Origin: JALEFZ01 sp039817415
GTDB lineage: Bacteria > Bacteroidota > Bacteroidia > J057
Assembly (NCBI GenBank): GCA_039817415.1
Contig: JBCBVV010000024.1
Coordinates: 28,053-92,052 of the forward strand
Direction: 5' to 3'
Length of the DNA: 64,000 nt
Part shown: one piece after another, positions 33,775-43,183 of the stretch
Position numbering within the stretch: position 1 is the first letter of the stretch
How the letters are laid out: every line of letters starts with the position of its first letter
Translations under genes and position numbers: made by a program
The notes under the pieces: model-generated
What the model was told of the DNA's origin: nothing
Databases searched by the model: none
Seen by the model: only the letters and a program-made list of their open reading frames with translations

Positions 33775-35667
33775 TTACAAATCCAGCACAATTTTTTCTC
33801 CTTTGGCTCTCGAAACACAGAGGCACATTTTACATCCTTCCATTTTCTCCTCAGGACTTAAAACCGAGTCTCTGTGATCGATTTCTCCTTCAACTACATC
33901 CATGATACAGCTTCCGCATGTTCCTTGGTTGCAAGAATAATCTACCTTGATGTTATGCATGTTAAGGGCATCAATGATGCTAAGGTCCTTCTCAACTTGT
34001 AGGGTCTTGCCACTCTTTTGTAAAATCAGCTTAAAGGCTTTGATTTCTTCTTGAAATTCATGCCCTCTGGAAAAGATTTCCTGTTTGATTTGATCTTTTC
34101 TCCAGCCCAACTTCAGGGCGCTTTGCTGAACCCATTTGTTAAAGCCTGCAGGTCCACAAACATACACTAGAGTTTCTTGGTCAGGTGTCCTAAGTAAGGC
34201 ATTCAGGTCCATGGTAGACCTCCCATCTTTATCTAGGTGAACGTCGATATGAGGAGAAAAGGGCCAACTTAGCATCTCATCGTAGAATGGAATAGTAGCT
34301 TTGTCTCTGGCGCAAATATGAAACTCAAAATGCTTTTCAAGATCAGTCAATCTATGTGCCATAGAAATCAAGGGCGTTATCCCAATTCCTCCTGAAATGA
34401 GGATATACTTCTGGACATTTTCGTATAGCACAAAGTTATTCTTGGGAAAGGAAATAGAAAGCAACTTCCCTTCCTTGATCTCCTCATGCATTTCTTGAGA
34501 GCCTCCCTTTCCGTTGGCTTCCCGTTTGACGGCTATTTTATATGAAGTTCTGTCTAATGGCGAATTGATAAGGGAATAGGAGCGTATCTTTCCGCTTGGC
34601 AAATGGACTTGAAGATGGGACCCTGCCGAGAACTCAGGCATTTCTCTTCCATCTAAACGCTTGAACGTAAACTGTTTGATGTCTGGAGCCATCTCTTCCA
34701 CAGCATCAACTAATACTTCCATTAATACCTTTTTGCCAGATTGTTCTGCCTTTACCTTGGTGAGGTAATGCTTGTCTGGTTTGTCCAGAACGGATTTTCT
34801 TGGAGTTGGCTGTTGGCGGAAAATGCCATTCGCAAGTGAAAGGGTATCCTTGTAACGAAACCAAGGGATGTGTGGGAGGAAATGATGCATGTGATGGTTG
34901 GCTTGACCCCAAAGGCTCTTGAGGTAGAACCAATTGCCTTTCATTTGAAAGGTCGCTTGAAAAGGATGGTCATCCCAAATTTCACCATCTCCATGTTGTA
35001 CGTGTGCAAAGGCAAAGGCCGTGTAAGCCTGTCCTAGCCTATTGGGAATGAAGAAGAGGATCAGATACTCAAACCAATAGGGACTCATGAACCAGAGGGT
35101 ATGGAAGGCGAAGTTCAGGGACAGCATGAGGATAATGTTGACTTTGAGTCTTATTGGAGTTCGTTTCCATACCTTGGCAAAGAGCCAATAGCCCCAGATA
35201 AAATCAGGAATAAATAGAGCGAGGTATCCAAAGGGAGGATAGCGAGTAGGCCAAGAAACAAGCAATTCGTCTGGGTCGAGCTCTTCATCCCCAACATACC
35301 TATGATGAGTAAGGTGAATGTATCGATAGCCAGTTGTGTTAGCTCCCGGTAACAACAAATTGGCAGATATGGTTCCTAGTAGGTTATTGACGAAACTATT
35401 TGAAGAAATCGCCTTATGGGTTGCGTCATGTAAGGGCGTAAAGGCTGTATAAAATCCGAATACCATGATAGGGTAGAGGATCCAAAGAGAAACATCGTAG
35501 TTTAGGTAAAGGGCTATTCCACCAAAAACACAAAGGTAGGAGAATACAATCAGCGCAATTTGAGGCCAAGAAATAAGAGGGATTGTGGCAATTTTCTTGT
35601 AGGCGGGGTCATTGACGACTTGATTGATATACTCTCGTAATCTCGCGTGTTCTGTTTGAGCAGTCAT
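33775..35667 (-). CDS. Membrane fatty-acid-desaturase/hydroxylase fused to a flavin reductase and [2Fe-2S] ferredoxin
   Basis: A 630-residue fusion. Residues 1-285 are a membrane di-iron desaturase/hydroxylase domain with His clusters HDATH (80-84), HLTHH (118-122), HVQH (222-225) and HHMHH (258-262) and several hydrophobic segments. Residues about 310-540 are a ferredoxin-NADP reductase-like module with the flavin motif RSYSL (362-366) and nucleotide motif GGIGITP (426-432). The C-terminus is a plant-type [2Fe-2S] domain ('CNQGTCGSC' and a later Cys). The domain order FNR then ferredoxin is that of phthalate-dioxygenase-type reductases. The chain thus carries its own electron supply from NAD(P)H. 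The substrate is unknown; fatty acid, alkane, aromatic methyl or carotenoid are possible. No neighbour clarifies it. Confidence 0.85.
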   Translation of the reverse strand: MTAQTEHARLREYINQVVNDPAYKKIATIPLISWPQIALIVFSYLCVFGGIALYLNYDVSLWILYPIMVFGFYTAFTPLHDATHKAISSNSFVNNLLGTISANLLLPGANTTGYRYIHLTHHRYVGDEELDPDELLVSWPTRYPPFGYLALFIPDFIWGYWLFAKVWKRTPIRLKVNIILMLSLNFAFHTLWFMSPYWFEYLILFFIPNRLGQAYTAFAFAHVQHGDGEIWDDHPFQATFQMKGNWFYLKSLWGQANHHMHHFLPHIPWFRYKDTLSLANGIFRQQPTPRKSVLDKPDKHYLTKVKAEQSGKKVLMEVLVDAVEEMAPDIKQFTFKRLDGREMPEFSAGSHLQVHLPSGKIRSYSLINSPLDRTSYKIAVKREANGKGGSQEMHEEIKEGKLLSISFPKNNFVLYENVQKYILISGGIGITPLISMAHRLTDLEKHFEFHICARDKATIPFYDEMLSWPFSPHIDVHLDKDGRSTMDLNALLRTPDQETLVYVCGPAGFNKWVQQSALKLGWRKDQIKQEIFSRGHEFQEEIKAFKLILQKSGKTLQVEKDLSIIDALNMHNIKVDYSCNQGTCGSCIMDVVEGEIDHRDSVLSPEEKMEGCKMCLCVSRAKGEKIVLDL

Positions 35668-35755
35668 ATCCTTTTCTTATTTGAATAGTAGATAATACCC
35701 TCAAGCAACAAAAAACACAAGAATACCTTTAGACGGTTCCGTACAAGGATTACCT

Positions 35756-35792
35756 AAAAAAATGGAAGTAGCCCTTCGAGAAGCTACTTCCA
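35756..35792 (-). terminator. Intrinsic terminator of the first GH3 gene (minus strand)
   Basis: Read on the minus strand, TGGAAGTAGC (35792-35783) pairs perfectly with GCTACTTCCA (35772-35763), followed by seven T residues, directly after the GH3 stop codon. Confidence 0.9.
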
Positions 35793-35817
35793 GCATAAAA
35801 TATATGAAGGATGATGG

Positions 35818-37758
35818 TTACTTGTTTTCGTAGTTCAGACCAAATCCAAATTTGAACAATGGATTTTCGCTATCATAGGGAACATCTGTTTTCTGATTTC
35901 TAACTGCTTCCATTGATGAGGGAAGTTCATAGGGCAATTTACCCTCAGGAGCTGTTTTTCCGAATATAACTTCACAGACGGATTTGTCACTTGCGCCAAA
36001 ATCAGCTATTAAGGCAGACGCGGCCTCTGCAATAGCTGGAATGACGGCTGGTCTATCTAGATAGATATTCACGACCGTAGGAACCCGCTGTAAGAGGTCA
36101 AGAATTTCTTGTTTGGCTTCCCCTTTAAAATCAAGATCACCATGATGGAAGGAAGCGGCAAATCTGTTTGGCGTATTGACTGGATACCAAGGGGTATTGA
36201 TTCGGATAATGGCCAAATCGGCTTCCTCAGGCGTTTGTACTACCTTAGCATATTGTGAAACAATCGCACTATCTATATTTTTTATGTATACTTTCATGCT
36301 GTTCTGAGCAAGTGGTAAGGTGTTTTTGTCATTTTTTAACAGGGTCATCGACTTCTTCTGAGTCATTTCTCCCAACTCTCTAGAAGCCTTGGTTCCAACA
36401 ACTTCCTTTACCTTGTTATCATCCACAAAAGGGTTATCAAACAATCCTAATTCGAATTTTTGTCTCAATAGTCTCCTGATGGATTGATCAATTCTCTCTT
36501 CTGATAATTTTCCTTCCTTGACCAATTGGAGTACCAAGGCAGGACGGCTTTCTCCTCCAAATTGATCACAACCAGCATTGATGATTTTCAATACCCTTTC
36601 TACCTCACTTAATTCCTCTACTCCCCAGGCTCTGGCTTTCCAGACGACAGGGCCCATGTGTCTATCTGTTATCAACCCCCAATCTGTACAGACAACTCCA
36701 TCAAACTGATACTTTTCTCTCAATAGGGTAGTGATAATGGTCTTATTATACGCCATGGCGACATTTTCATCTGTTTGATCAGTCGGAATCCCATAATAGG
36801 GCATGATCGCAGATGTGTTGGCTTCAAAGGCAGCCTCAAAAGGAATTAGGTGATAGTCAAAATTGTCTCCCGGATAAATCTGCCCTTTTTGGAAGGCAAA
36901 ATGGGGATCTAAGCCTTCTTTTTGAGGGCCACCTCCAGGAAAGTGCTTGGTCATACATGCTACTCCTTGGCTTAAATCATCACCTTGTAATCCTTCAATA
37001 TAAGGCTTAACCATTCTTGCGGTAAGCTCGGCATCTTCACTAAAGTTACCCGGTATTCTAGGCCAACGAGGTTCAGTCGCTAAATCAATTTGTGGATGAA
37101 GGGCTTCACGGATACCAATAGCTAAATATTCCTTTCTTACAATATCGGCAAACTCTTTTACGAGCTTAGGATCGTCTAAAGCTGCAAATCCTGGTGTTTC
37201 GCAAAATTGGGAAAAGCCAGTTGAGGCCATCCCTATGACATTTTTACCCAAATGATGTCTCGGGTCTGAGGCGATTGTAACAGGAAGACCCAATCTGGAT
37301 TTTTCAGCTAGGAGCTGAAGATTGTTATACCATTTGGCAAAAACATTTGGATCTTCAGGTATGTCCCATACATTGAAGTGGTTCATTAACAAACTGTCCA
37401 CACCCAGTTTCGCATTAGGGAACATCAAAGCTGGTCCTGTGAGGCCTTCTTTTCCATCAGGCTTGGAATCAAGACTTACCCCCACTCCATTAATAAACAT
37501 CATTCCAGCTTTTTCTTGGATGTTCATTTGAGAAAGCAGGTCGTTGATTCTTGCCTCTACAGGTTGATTGATATCCTCATAAATGTCCAGTTTCTTGTTT
37601 TTGTTTAAATCTCGGTAGCTTTTTCCTTCTTTTTGAAGAACAAGGACCGATTTATTGGCGGCCAAAGAGGATAGCGTCTTCTCTTGCTCCTGTTCTTTTT
37701 GACCTGAACAGGAAATTAAGAAGGCGAAGATGGGGAGAAGTAGTATGATTTTGTTCAT
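35818..37758 (-). CDS. GH3 family glycoside hydrolase, lipoprotein
   Basis: About 646 residues from the ATG at 37758, which begins a lipoprotein signal ('IILLLPIFAFLISCSGQ', lipobox ISC); a TTG 36 bp upstream is less likely. The N-terminal region has an EF-hand-like loop ('DLNKNKKLDIYED'), then the GH3 TIM barrel with 'KHFPGGG' and the nucleophile region 'FDGVVCTDWG', then the alpha/beta sandwich C-domain ('KSMTLLKNDKNTLPL'). GH3 enzymes are exo-acting beta-glucosidases, xylosidases or N-acetylhexosaminidases; the aglycone cannot be read. It is transcribed divergently from a Nudix-type regulator 122 bp away, an arrangement repeated at 62.1 kb. Confidence 0.87.
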   Translation of the reverse strand: MNKIILLLPIFAFLISCSGQKEQEQEKTLSSLAANKSVLVLQKEGKSYRDLNKNKKLDIYEDINQPVEARINDLLSQMNIQEKAGMMFINGVGVSLDSKPDGKEGLTGPALMFPNAKLGVDSLLMNHFNVWDIPEDPNVFAKWYNNLQLLAEKSRLGLPVTIASDPRHHLGKNVIGMASTGFSQFCETPGFAALDDPKLVKEFADIVRKEYLAIGIREALHPQIDLATEPRWPRIPGNFSEDAELTARMVKPYIEGLQGDDLSQGVACMTKHFPGGGPQKEGLDPHFAFQKGQIYPGDNFDYHLIPFEAAFEANTSAIMPYYGIPTDQTDENVAMAYNKTIITTLLREKYQFDGVVCTDWGLITDRHMGPVVWKARAWGVEELSEVERVLKIINAGCDQFGGESRPALVLQLVKEGKLSEERIDQSIRRLLRQKFELGLFDNPFVDDNKVKEVVGTKASRELGEMTQKKSMTLLKNDKNTLPLAQNSMKVYIKNIDSAIVSQYAKVVQTPEEADLAIIRINTPWYPVNTPNRFAASFHHGDLDFKGEAKQEILDLLQRVPTVVNIYLDRPAVIPAIAEAASALIADFGASDKSVCEVIFGKTAPEGKLPYELPSSMEAVRNQKTDVPYDSENPLFKFGFGLNYENK

Positions 37759-37843
37759 TTGTTTCGTTGTTTTTGTAGGTAAAAACAAGAGCAATAGGCT
37801 AGAAAATTTTTAATATGTCATGAGGACAAATTAAAGATAGTCT

Positions 37844-37875
37844 TATATTGTTGAAATGACAAAATAGTATATTGT
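37844..37875. promoter_or_regulatory. Possible operator repeats between GH3 and Nudix-type regulator (1)
   Basis: TATATTGT occurs at 37844-37851 and again at 37868-37875, 24 bp apart, in the 122-bp divergent region; the second ends 5 bp before the regulator start codon. It is weaker than the tandem element of the second GH3/Nudix pair and could be chance in AT-rich DNA. Confidence 0.3.
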
Positions 37876-37880
37876 AAAAC

Positions 37881-38669
37881 ATGGAAATTGACTCAAATAC
37901 CTCTTTCCTGAATAGGATTCCTTCCTTCATGCCGGGGATTTCAATGGACTTTGTTGTTTTCGGCTACAAGGAAAGAACCTTGCATATTCTGATGTTGAAG
38001 TACCTGAATACTGATGCCTGGGCCTTGCCAGGCGGATTTTTGCCTAAGGATGCAGAGATGGATAAAGTCGCCCATGCGATTCTAGAGGACAGAACGGGAG
38101 TGAGTAATATTTTCCTCGATCAGTTTTACACCTTTAACTCTTTAAACAGGGGTTGGGATTGTAATGATGTTAGTAGAAATGCCTTTGAGAAGCTAAGAGA
38201 AACTTGGAATAAGGAAGAAAAAGAAACACTAGACGAGTGGTTTGGTCAACGTTTCATTTCCACAGCATATCTCTCTCTCATGAATGCCCAAGAGGTAGTT
38301 CCAGATCCTGATTACATTAGCGATGATTGTGCGTGGGTCCCTATCGAAGAATTGCCCTCGGTGGTCCTAGATCATGAACTAATGATCCAAAAAGCATTAG
38401 AGTATATCCGCCTGAGAATTAATTATCTGCCTATTGGTCGATCTTTATTGGAGGAGAAGTTTACCATGTCTGATTTACAAGCGCTCTATGAGGCGATCTT
38501 AGGAAGAAAAATGGATGCTGGGAACTTCCAAAGGAAAATGAAAAAACTCAATATGTTGAATCGCCATGAAAAGCTCATGACAGGGGCCGCAAACAAGGCA
38601 CCATATTTATATAGTATCAATGATGAAGTGTATGACCGCCTTTTAGAGCAAGGAATAGGCTTTACCTGA
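37881..38669 (+). CDS. Nudix-domain transcriptional regulator (NrtR/AraR-like) (1)
   Basis: A 262-residue protein. The N-terminal 170 residues have the Nudix fold ('MDFVVFGYKERTLHILMLKY', 'DAWALPGGFLPKDAEMDKVA'), and the C-terminal 80 residues form the winged helix attached in NrtR-type regulators ('FTMSDLQALYEAILGRKMDA', 'NFQRKMKKLNML'). The Nudix box G-x5-E-x7-REUxEExGU is badly degraded: the first Glu is Ala and the REUxEE core reads AILEDR. The protein is therefore likely a ligand-sensing, non-catalytic regulator like Bacteroides AraR. Being divergent from the GH3 lipoprotein, it probably controls that gene in response to a sugar. Confidence 0.85.
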   Translation: MEIDSNTSFLNRIPSFMPGISMDFVVFGYKERTLHILMLKYLNTDAWALPGGFLPKDAEMDKVAHAILEDRTGVSNIFLDQFYTFNSLNRGWDCNDVSRNAFEKLRETWNKEEKETLDEWFGQRFISTAYLSLMNAQEVVPDPDYISDDCAWVPIEELPSVVLDHELMIQKALEYIRLRINYLPIGRSLLEEKFTMSDLQALYEAILGRKMDAGNFQRKMKKLNMLNRHEKLMTGAANKAPYLYSINDEVYDRLLEQGIGFT

Positions 38670-38856
38670 AAGGGTGAATCTTGAAGTATCAGATCCTATG
38701 AAAGCAAAGTTCCTCTCCTAATCTCTAAAAGACTGACAAATGTCATCTTTTACCCTCCTTTCATCATCAACATATTGATAAAAAATCATTTACTTTGACC
38801 GAATTTTTGGGAGAAACATCCCCTAGTCTAAATCACCTTCAACCCATTCTTCATAC

Positions 38857-41079
38857 ATGGCAAAGATCATTTACACAAAGACTGATGAAGCACCAGCTCT
38901 TGCTACCTATTCCTTATTACCCATTATCAAAGCATTTTCTGCTCAGGCAGGAGTTGATGTAGAAACAAGAGACATCTCTTTAGCTGGTCGTATCATCGCC
39001 AAGTTCCCTGAAAAACTAACAGAAGCTCAGCGAATTGGAGATCACCTTGCTGAACTAGGCGAACTCGCCAAGACGCCCGAGGCCAATATCATCAAGCTGC
39101 CTAATATTAGCGCATCTGTACCCCAGCTAAAGGCTGCTATAAAAGAATTACAAGCTCAGGGATACGCTTTGCCAGATTACCCAGAAGAGCCTGCTAATGA
39201 TGAAGAAAAAGCCATCAAAGCTACCTACGACTCCGTAAAAGGATCAGCAGTTAACCCAGTCCTTCGTGAAGGAAACTCTGATCGTCGTGCCCCTAAAGCA
39301 GTAAAAGAATATGCTCGAAAGAACCCACACTCAATGGGTGCTTGGTCTGCTGATTCTAAATCTCATGTAGCCAGCATGACTGCGGGAGACTTTCGTTCTA
39401 ATGAAAAATCCGTTACGATTAAGGAAGCGGGCAGCGTCAATATTCAGTTGGTTAAATCCGACGGAAGTGTAGACATGTTGAAAGAAGGGGTAGCCGTTCA
39501 AGCAGGTGAAGTAGTAGATGGAACTTTTATGAGTAAAAAGGCTTTGTTACAGTTCTTGGCAGAACAGGTAGAGGAAGCTAAACATACAGGTGTCCTATTC
39601 TCCCTTCACATGAAAGCAACCATGATGAAGGTATCTGATCCAATCATTTTCGGACATGCTGTCAAGGTATTCTTCAAAGATGTGTTTGAGAAGCATGGTC
39701 CAGTATTGGACGAACTGGGAGTAGATGTCAACAATGGCCTAGGCGATCTTCTTTCCAAGATTGAAAGCCTTCCTGCAGACCAAAAATCCGCCATTGAAGG
39801 CGATATTCAAGCTGCCTACCAGAATGGACCAGCACTTGCGATGGTGAATTCTGATAAGGGAATCACCAACTTGCACGTACCTTCGGATGTCATCATTGAT
39901 GCGTCTATGCCTGCGATGATTCGTACATCAGGATGTATGTGGAATGCAGAGGGAAATACCCAGGATACCAAAGCAGTAATTCCTGACAATAGTTATGCTG
40001 GTCTATATCAGTCCACTATTGATTTCTGTAAGCAAAATGGCGCCTTTGATCCTACTACCATGGGTACGGTTCCCAATGTAGGTTTGATGGCTCAAAAGGC
40101 TGAAGAATATGGATCTCATGATAAAACTTTTGAATTAGCTGCTGACGGAACGGTTCAGGTTGTTGATCAGTCGGGAACTGTATTGATGGACTTTGAGGTT
40201 GAAGCGGGAGACATCTGGCGCATGTGTATGGTAAAGGATGCTCCAATTCAGGATTGGGTGAAACTTGCCGTTGGACGTGCACGTGATACGGGATGGCCTG
40301 CAGTGTTCTGGCTAGATAAGACAAGAGCACATGATGCTCAGTTGATCGAAAAGCTGAATGCATACCTTCCGAACCATGACACCAACGGACTAGAGATTCA
40401 TATCATGTCTCCTGTTGAAGCGACTGAGTTTTCTCTGAAGCGCATGAAAGCAGGTGAGAATACTATCTCAGTTACAGGAAATGTATTGAGAGACTACCTG
40501 ACGGACCTATTCCCTATACTTGAGCTGGGTACGAGTGCCAAAATGCTGTCTATTGTGCCGTTGATGCAAGGGGGAGGACTATTTGAAACAGGTGCGGGTG
40601 GATCTGCTCCTAAGCACGTTCAGCAATTCGAGAAGGAAGGACACTTACGTTGGGATTCTCTAGGTGAATACCTTGCCCTAGCTGTTTCCTTTGAGCATTT
40701 GGCCAAAACTAACAACAATGCAAAGGCTAAAGTTTTGGGCGATACACTAGATATGGCAACAGGAAAATACCTAGACTTTGCTAAGTCTCCTTCTAGAAAG
40801 GTAAATGAGTTGGACAACCGCGGAAGTAGCTTTTACTTGGCGATGTATTGGGCCACTGCACTAGCTGAGCAGGATATCGATGCTGAATTGAAAGCTACCT
40901 TCCAGCCTATCGCCCAGTCTCTTCAAGAGAATGAGGAAAAAATCGTTCAGGAGCTCAATGATGCGCAGGGACCTGCACAAGAAATCGGAGGATACTACCA
41001 GCCTAATGAAGAATTGGCTGCCAAGGCCATGCGTCCAAGTACGACCTTGAATGCAATCATTGAAGGCATCACTGCCTAA
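38857..41079 (+). CDS. icd: Monomeric NADP-dependent isocitrate dehydrogenase
   Basis: A 740-residue protein matching the monomeric (about 80 kDa) isocitrate dehydrogenase family in length and throughout its sequence, e.g. the start 'KIIYTKTDEAPALATYSLLP', 'ISASVPQLKAAIKELQAQGY', 'NPVLREGNSDRRAPKAVKEY' (substrate-binding NSDRRAP) and 'MSPVEATEFSLKRMKAGENT'. It oxidatively decarboxylates isocitrate to 2-oxoglutarate with NADP in the TCA cycle. It is unrelated in sequence to the homodimeric Icd. It stands alone: no TCA neighbour, and a terminator follows. Confidence 0.95.
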   Translation: MAKIIYTKTDEAPALATYSLLPIIKAFSAQAGVDVETRDISLAGRIIAKFPEKLTEAQRIGDHLAELGELAKTPEANIIKLPNISASVPQLKAAIKELQAQGYALPDYPEEPANDEEKAIKATYDSVKGSAVNPVLREGNSDRRAPKAVKEYARKNPHSMGAWSADSKSHVASMTAGDFRSNEKSVTIKEAGSVNIQLVKSDGSVDMLKEGVAVQAGEVVDGTFMSKKALLQFLAEQVEEAKHTGVLFSLHMKATMMKVSDPIIFGHAVKVFFKDVFEKHGPVLDELGVDVNNGLGDLLSKIESLPADQKSAIEGDIQAAYQNGPALAMVNSDKGITNLHVPSDVIIDASMPAMIRTSGCMWNAEGNTQDTKAVIPDNSYAGLYQSTIDFCKQNGAFDPTTMGTVPNVGLMAQKAEEYGSHDKTFELAADGTVQVVDQSGTVLMDFEVEAGDIWRMCMVKDAPIQDWVKLAVGRARDTGWPAVFWLDKTRAHDAQLIEKLNAYLPNHDTNGLEIHIMSPVEATEFSLKRMKAGENTISVTGNVLRDYLTDLFPILELGTSAKMLSIVPLMQGGGLFETGAGGSAPKHVQQFEKEGHLRWDSLGEYLALAVSFEHLAKTNNNAKAKVLGDTLDMATGKYLDFAKSPSRKVNELDNRGSSFYLAMYWATALAEQDIDAELKATFQPIAQSLQENEEKIVQELNDAQGPAQEIGGYYQPNEELAAKAMRPSTTLNAIIEGITA

Positions 41080-41118
41080 TAAAGGTGAAGATTAGATAAC
41101 AAAACATCTATTATATGA

Positions 41119-41157
41119 CCCGATCAGTTTGCTTTAGCCTGACTGATCGGGATTTTT
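41119..41157 (+). terminator. Intrinsic terminator after isocitrate dehydrogenase
   Basis: CCCGATCAGT (41119-41128) pairs with ACTGATCGGG (41142-41151), followed by ATTTTT, 40 bp after the stop codon. The remaining 170 bp to the kinase gene show nothing else. Confidence 0.88.
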
Positions 41158-41326
41158 CTGGTCTACCTATAGGATATGGCCCTTTACCCCCTAGAAGAAG
41201 CGGTTCCAACTAGGCCTACACGGATTGAACAAAAGCTTGATTATGTTAGAGCTTTCCATGAATTTGCAAGAATATGTAAAGGAATAGGCTTATATTGTTG
41301 ATTCTCTATTTGTTGGGCTATATCAC

Positions 41327-43120
41327 ATGGTTGAATCCTTGAATCTCATAGGATGGGTAATAGGAGGAGTGAGCATAATCGTTCTACTCACTATGCTGAT
41401 TTGGATCAGGAGGAAGATTACCTACTGGACCAAAGTAGAATCCCTTTTGGAAGAGAAAGAGGCGATTCATGAGTCCATTCTCTATTTTACAAGTTCCCTT
41501 TTCCGCCAAAATACAGAAGAAGATATTCTATGGGATATTGCCATTAACTGTATTGAAAACTTGGGATTTGTAGACTGCGTCATTTACCTCATTGACGAAG
41601 AAAAACAAGTTCTGGTACAAAAGGCGGCTTATGGCCCAAAAAATGATGGAGATCAAGATATCATTGCCCCGATTGAAATTCCTCCAGGAAAAGGAATTGT
41701 TGGGTCTGCCTTTTTGAAGGGGGAACCAGAATTGATCAGTGATGTTAGCCAAGATACAAGGTACATCCTTGATGATGAACAGCGCTTCTCCGAATTGGCA
41801 GTTCCGATCATCACAGCAGAAGGCAAAGTACTTGGAGTTATTGACTCTGAGCATCCTGACAAAGGATTTTTTACCGAAATGCATCTAAAGGTCTTGACCG
41901 CCATTGCCTCGATTTGCGCCATCAAGCTTATCAAGGCTAAGGCAGATGAAGCCATTATGGCAGCGAAAGAGATAGCTGAACAGGCCTCCCAAGCCAAATC
42001 CCAATTTCTATCGACGATGAGTCATGAAATTCGGACACCTCTCAATGCAGTCATTGGCTTAAGTCATTTCCTGCTGAATGAAGAGCCCAAATCCACTCAA
42101 CGTAAGGATCTCGAAACCCTCCATTTTTCAGCAAACCACCTGCTCTCCTTAGTCAATGACATCCTTGATTATTCTAAACTTGAGTCAGGTAAAATAAGCT
42201 TTGCTCAAGAAGAGTTTGACTTGGAAAAACTTTGTAAGGACCTGCATCAGGCCTTCAAATTGGAGGCAGACAAGAAGGAACTTGACCTTTCGCTTGATAC
42301 ACAAACGGTTTATAGTCATCTGAAGGGTGATTCCATTAGGCTAAATCAAATTTTAACGAACCTGATCGGCAATGCTATCAAATTCACCCACACAGGAAGT
42401 ATCAACATCAGCTACGAACTAATTGTGAATACACCAGATGAATTGTCCATTCGCTTTTCAGTGAAGGATACAGGTATTGGCATCCCCCTTGAAAAACAAA
42501 CTGCTATCTTTCAGCAGTTTGAACAGGCTTCCAAAGACACTACCCGAAAATATGGAGGAACAGGCTTGGGATTGGCCATTTGCAAGAAACTGGTAGAATT
42601 ACAAGGAGGGAAAATAGGTCTAAAGAGCGAGCCAGGAATAGGGACTGAGTTTTGGTTCCAATTAGACTTTCAAAAGGGAAGTAGGTTTTATGAAGGACCC
42701 TCGAATGAACACCTCAAGATGGCGTGGAAGCACAAAACCCTTCCTGGTATGAAAGTACTCTTGGTGGAGGATAATGTGATGAATCAAAAAATCGCCAGTA
42801 AGTTTCTCGAGAAATGGCAAATCGATATCCATATCGCCGAAAATGGGCAAGTTGCTTTAGAGAAGCTTGTCAAACACCCACACTTTGATCTAATCCTCAT
42901 GGACCTCAACATGCCCTTGATGGGAGGGATAGAAGCTGCTCAGGTGATACGAGCCCAAACAGAATCTATTTATCAATCTGTACCGATCATTGCCTTAACC
43001 GCAGATGTTTCGGTGAATACCCAAAAGAAAGCACTCGCCAGTGGGATGAATGATTACCTCACCAAGCCCATCGATCCCATTCGGCTGTTCAGTATTTTGG
43101 AGAAAGAATATGTAGGCTAA
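41327..43120 (+). CDS. Hybrid sensor histidine kinase (TM-GAF-HisKA-HATPase-REC)
   Basis: A 597-residue protein. An N-terminal membrane segment ('LIGWVIGGVSIIVLLTMLIWI') is followed by a GAF domain (about 50-195, 'IEIPPGKGIVGSAFLKGEPE', 'AVPIITAEGKVLGVIDSEHP'). Next come a HisKA domain with the phosphorylated His about 233 in 'STMSHEIRTPLNAVIG', an ATPase domain ('FSVKDTGIGIPLEKQ', 'YGGTGLGLAICKKLVEL') and a receiver domain (about 475-595, 'KVLLVEDNVMNQKIA') with the phospho-acceptor Asp about 526 in 'LILMDLNMP'. There is no periplasmic sensor and no output DNA-binding domain, so the signal is sensed in the cytoplasm by GAF and passed on by phosphorelay to an unlinked protein. The signal is unknown. 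Confidence 0.93.
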   Translation: MVESLNLIGWVIGGVSIIVLLTMLIWIRRKITYWTKVESLLEEKEAIHESILYFTSSLFRQNTEEDILWDIAINCIENLGFVDCVIYLIDEEKQVLVQKAAYGPKNDGDQDIIAPIEIPPGKGIVGSAFLKGEPELISDVSQDTRYILDDEQRFSELAVPIITAEGKVLGVIDSEHPDKGFFTEMHLKVLTAIASICAIKLIKAKADEAIMAAKEIAEQASQAKSQFLSTMSHEIRTPLNAVIGLSHFLLNEEPKSTQRKDLETLHFSANHLLSLVNDILDYSKLESGKISFAQEEFDLEKLCKDLHQAFKLEADKKELDLSLDTQTVYSHLKGDSIRLNQILTNLIGNAIKFTHTGSINISYELIVNTPDELSIRFSVKDTGIGIPLEKQTAIFQQFEQASKDTTRKYGGTGLGLAICKKLVELQGGKIGLKSEPGIGTEFWFQLDFQKGSRFYEGPSNEHLKMAWKHKTLPGMKVLLVEDNVMNQKIASKFLEKWQIDIHIAENGQVALEKLVKHPHFDLILMDLNMPLMGGIEAAQVIRAQTESIYQSVPIIALTADVSVNTQKKALASGMNDYLTKPIDPIRLFSILEKEYVG

Positions 43121-43131
43121 GTTCATGAAAA

Positions 43132-43161
43132 CAGAAAGGAAGCCTTATGGCTCCCTTTCTG
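43132..43161. terminator. Bidirectional terminator between kinase and LamG protein genes
   Basis: CAGAAAGGAAGCC (43132-43144) pairs with GGCTCCCTTTCTG (43149-43161), one mismatch, 4-nt loop, between convergent genes 63 bp apart. Confidence 0.8.
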
Positions 43162-43183
43162 ATCCAGCTGCTCCCTATTTCGA

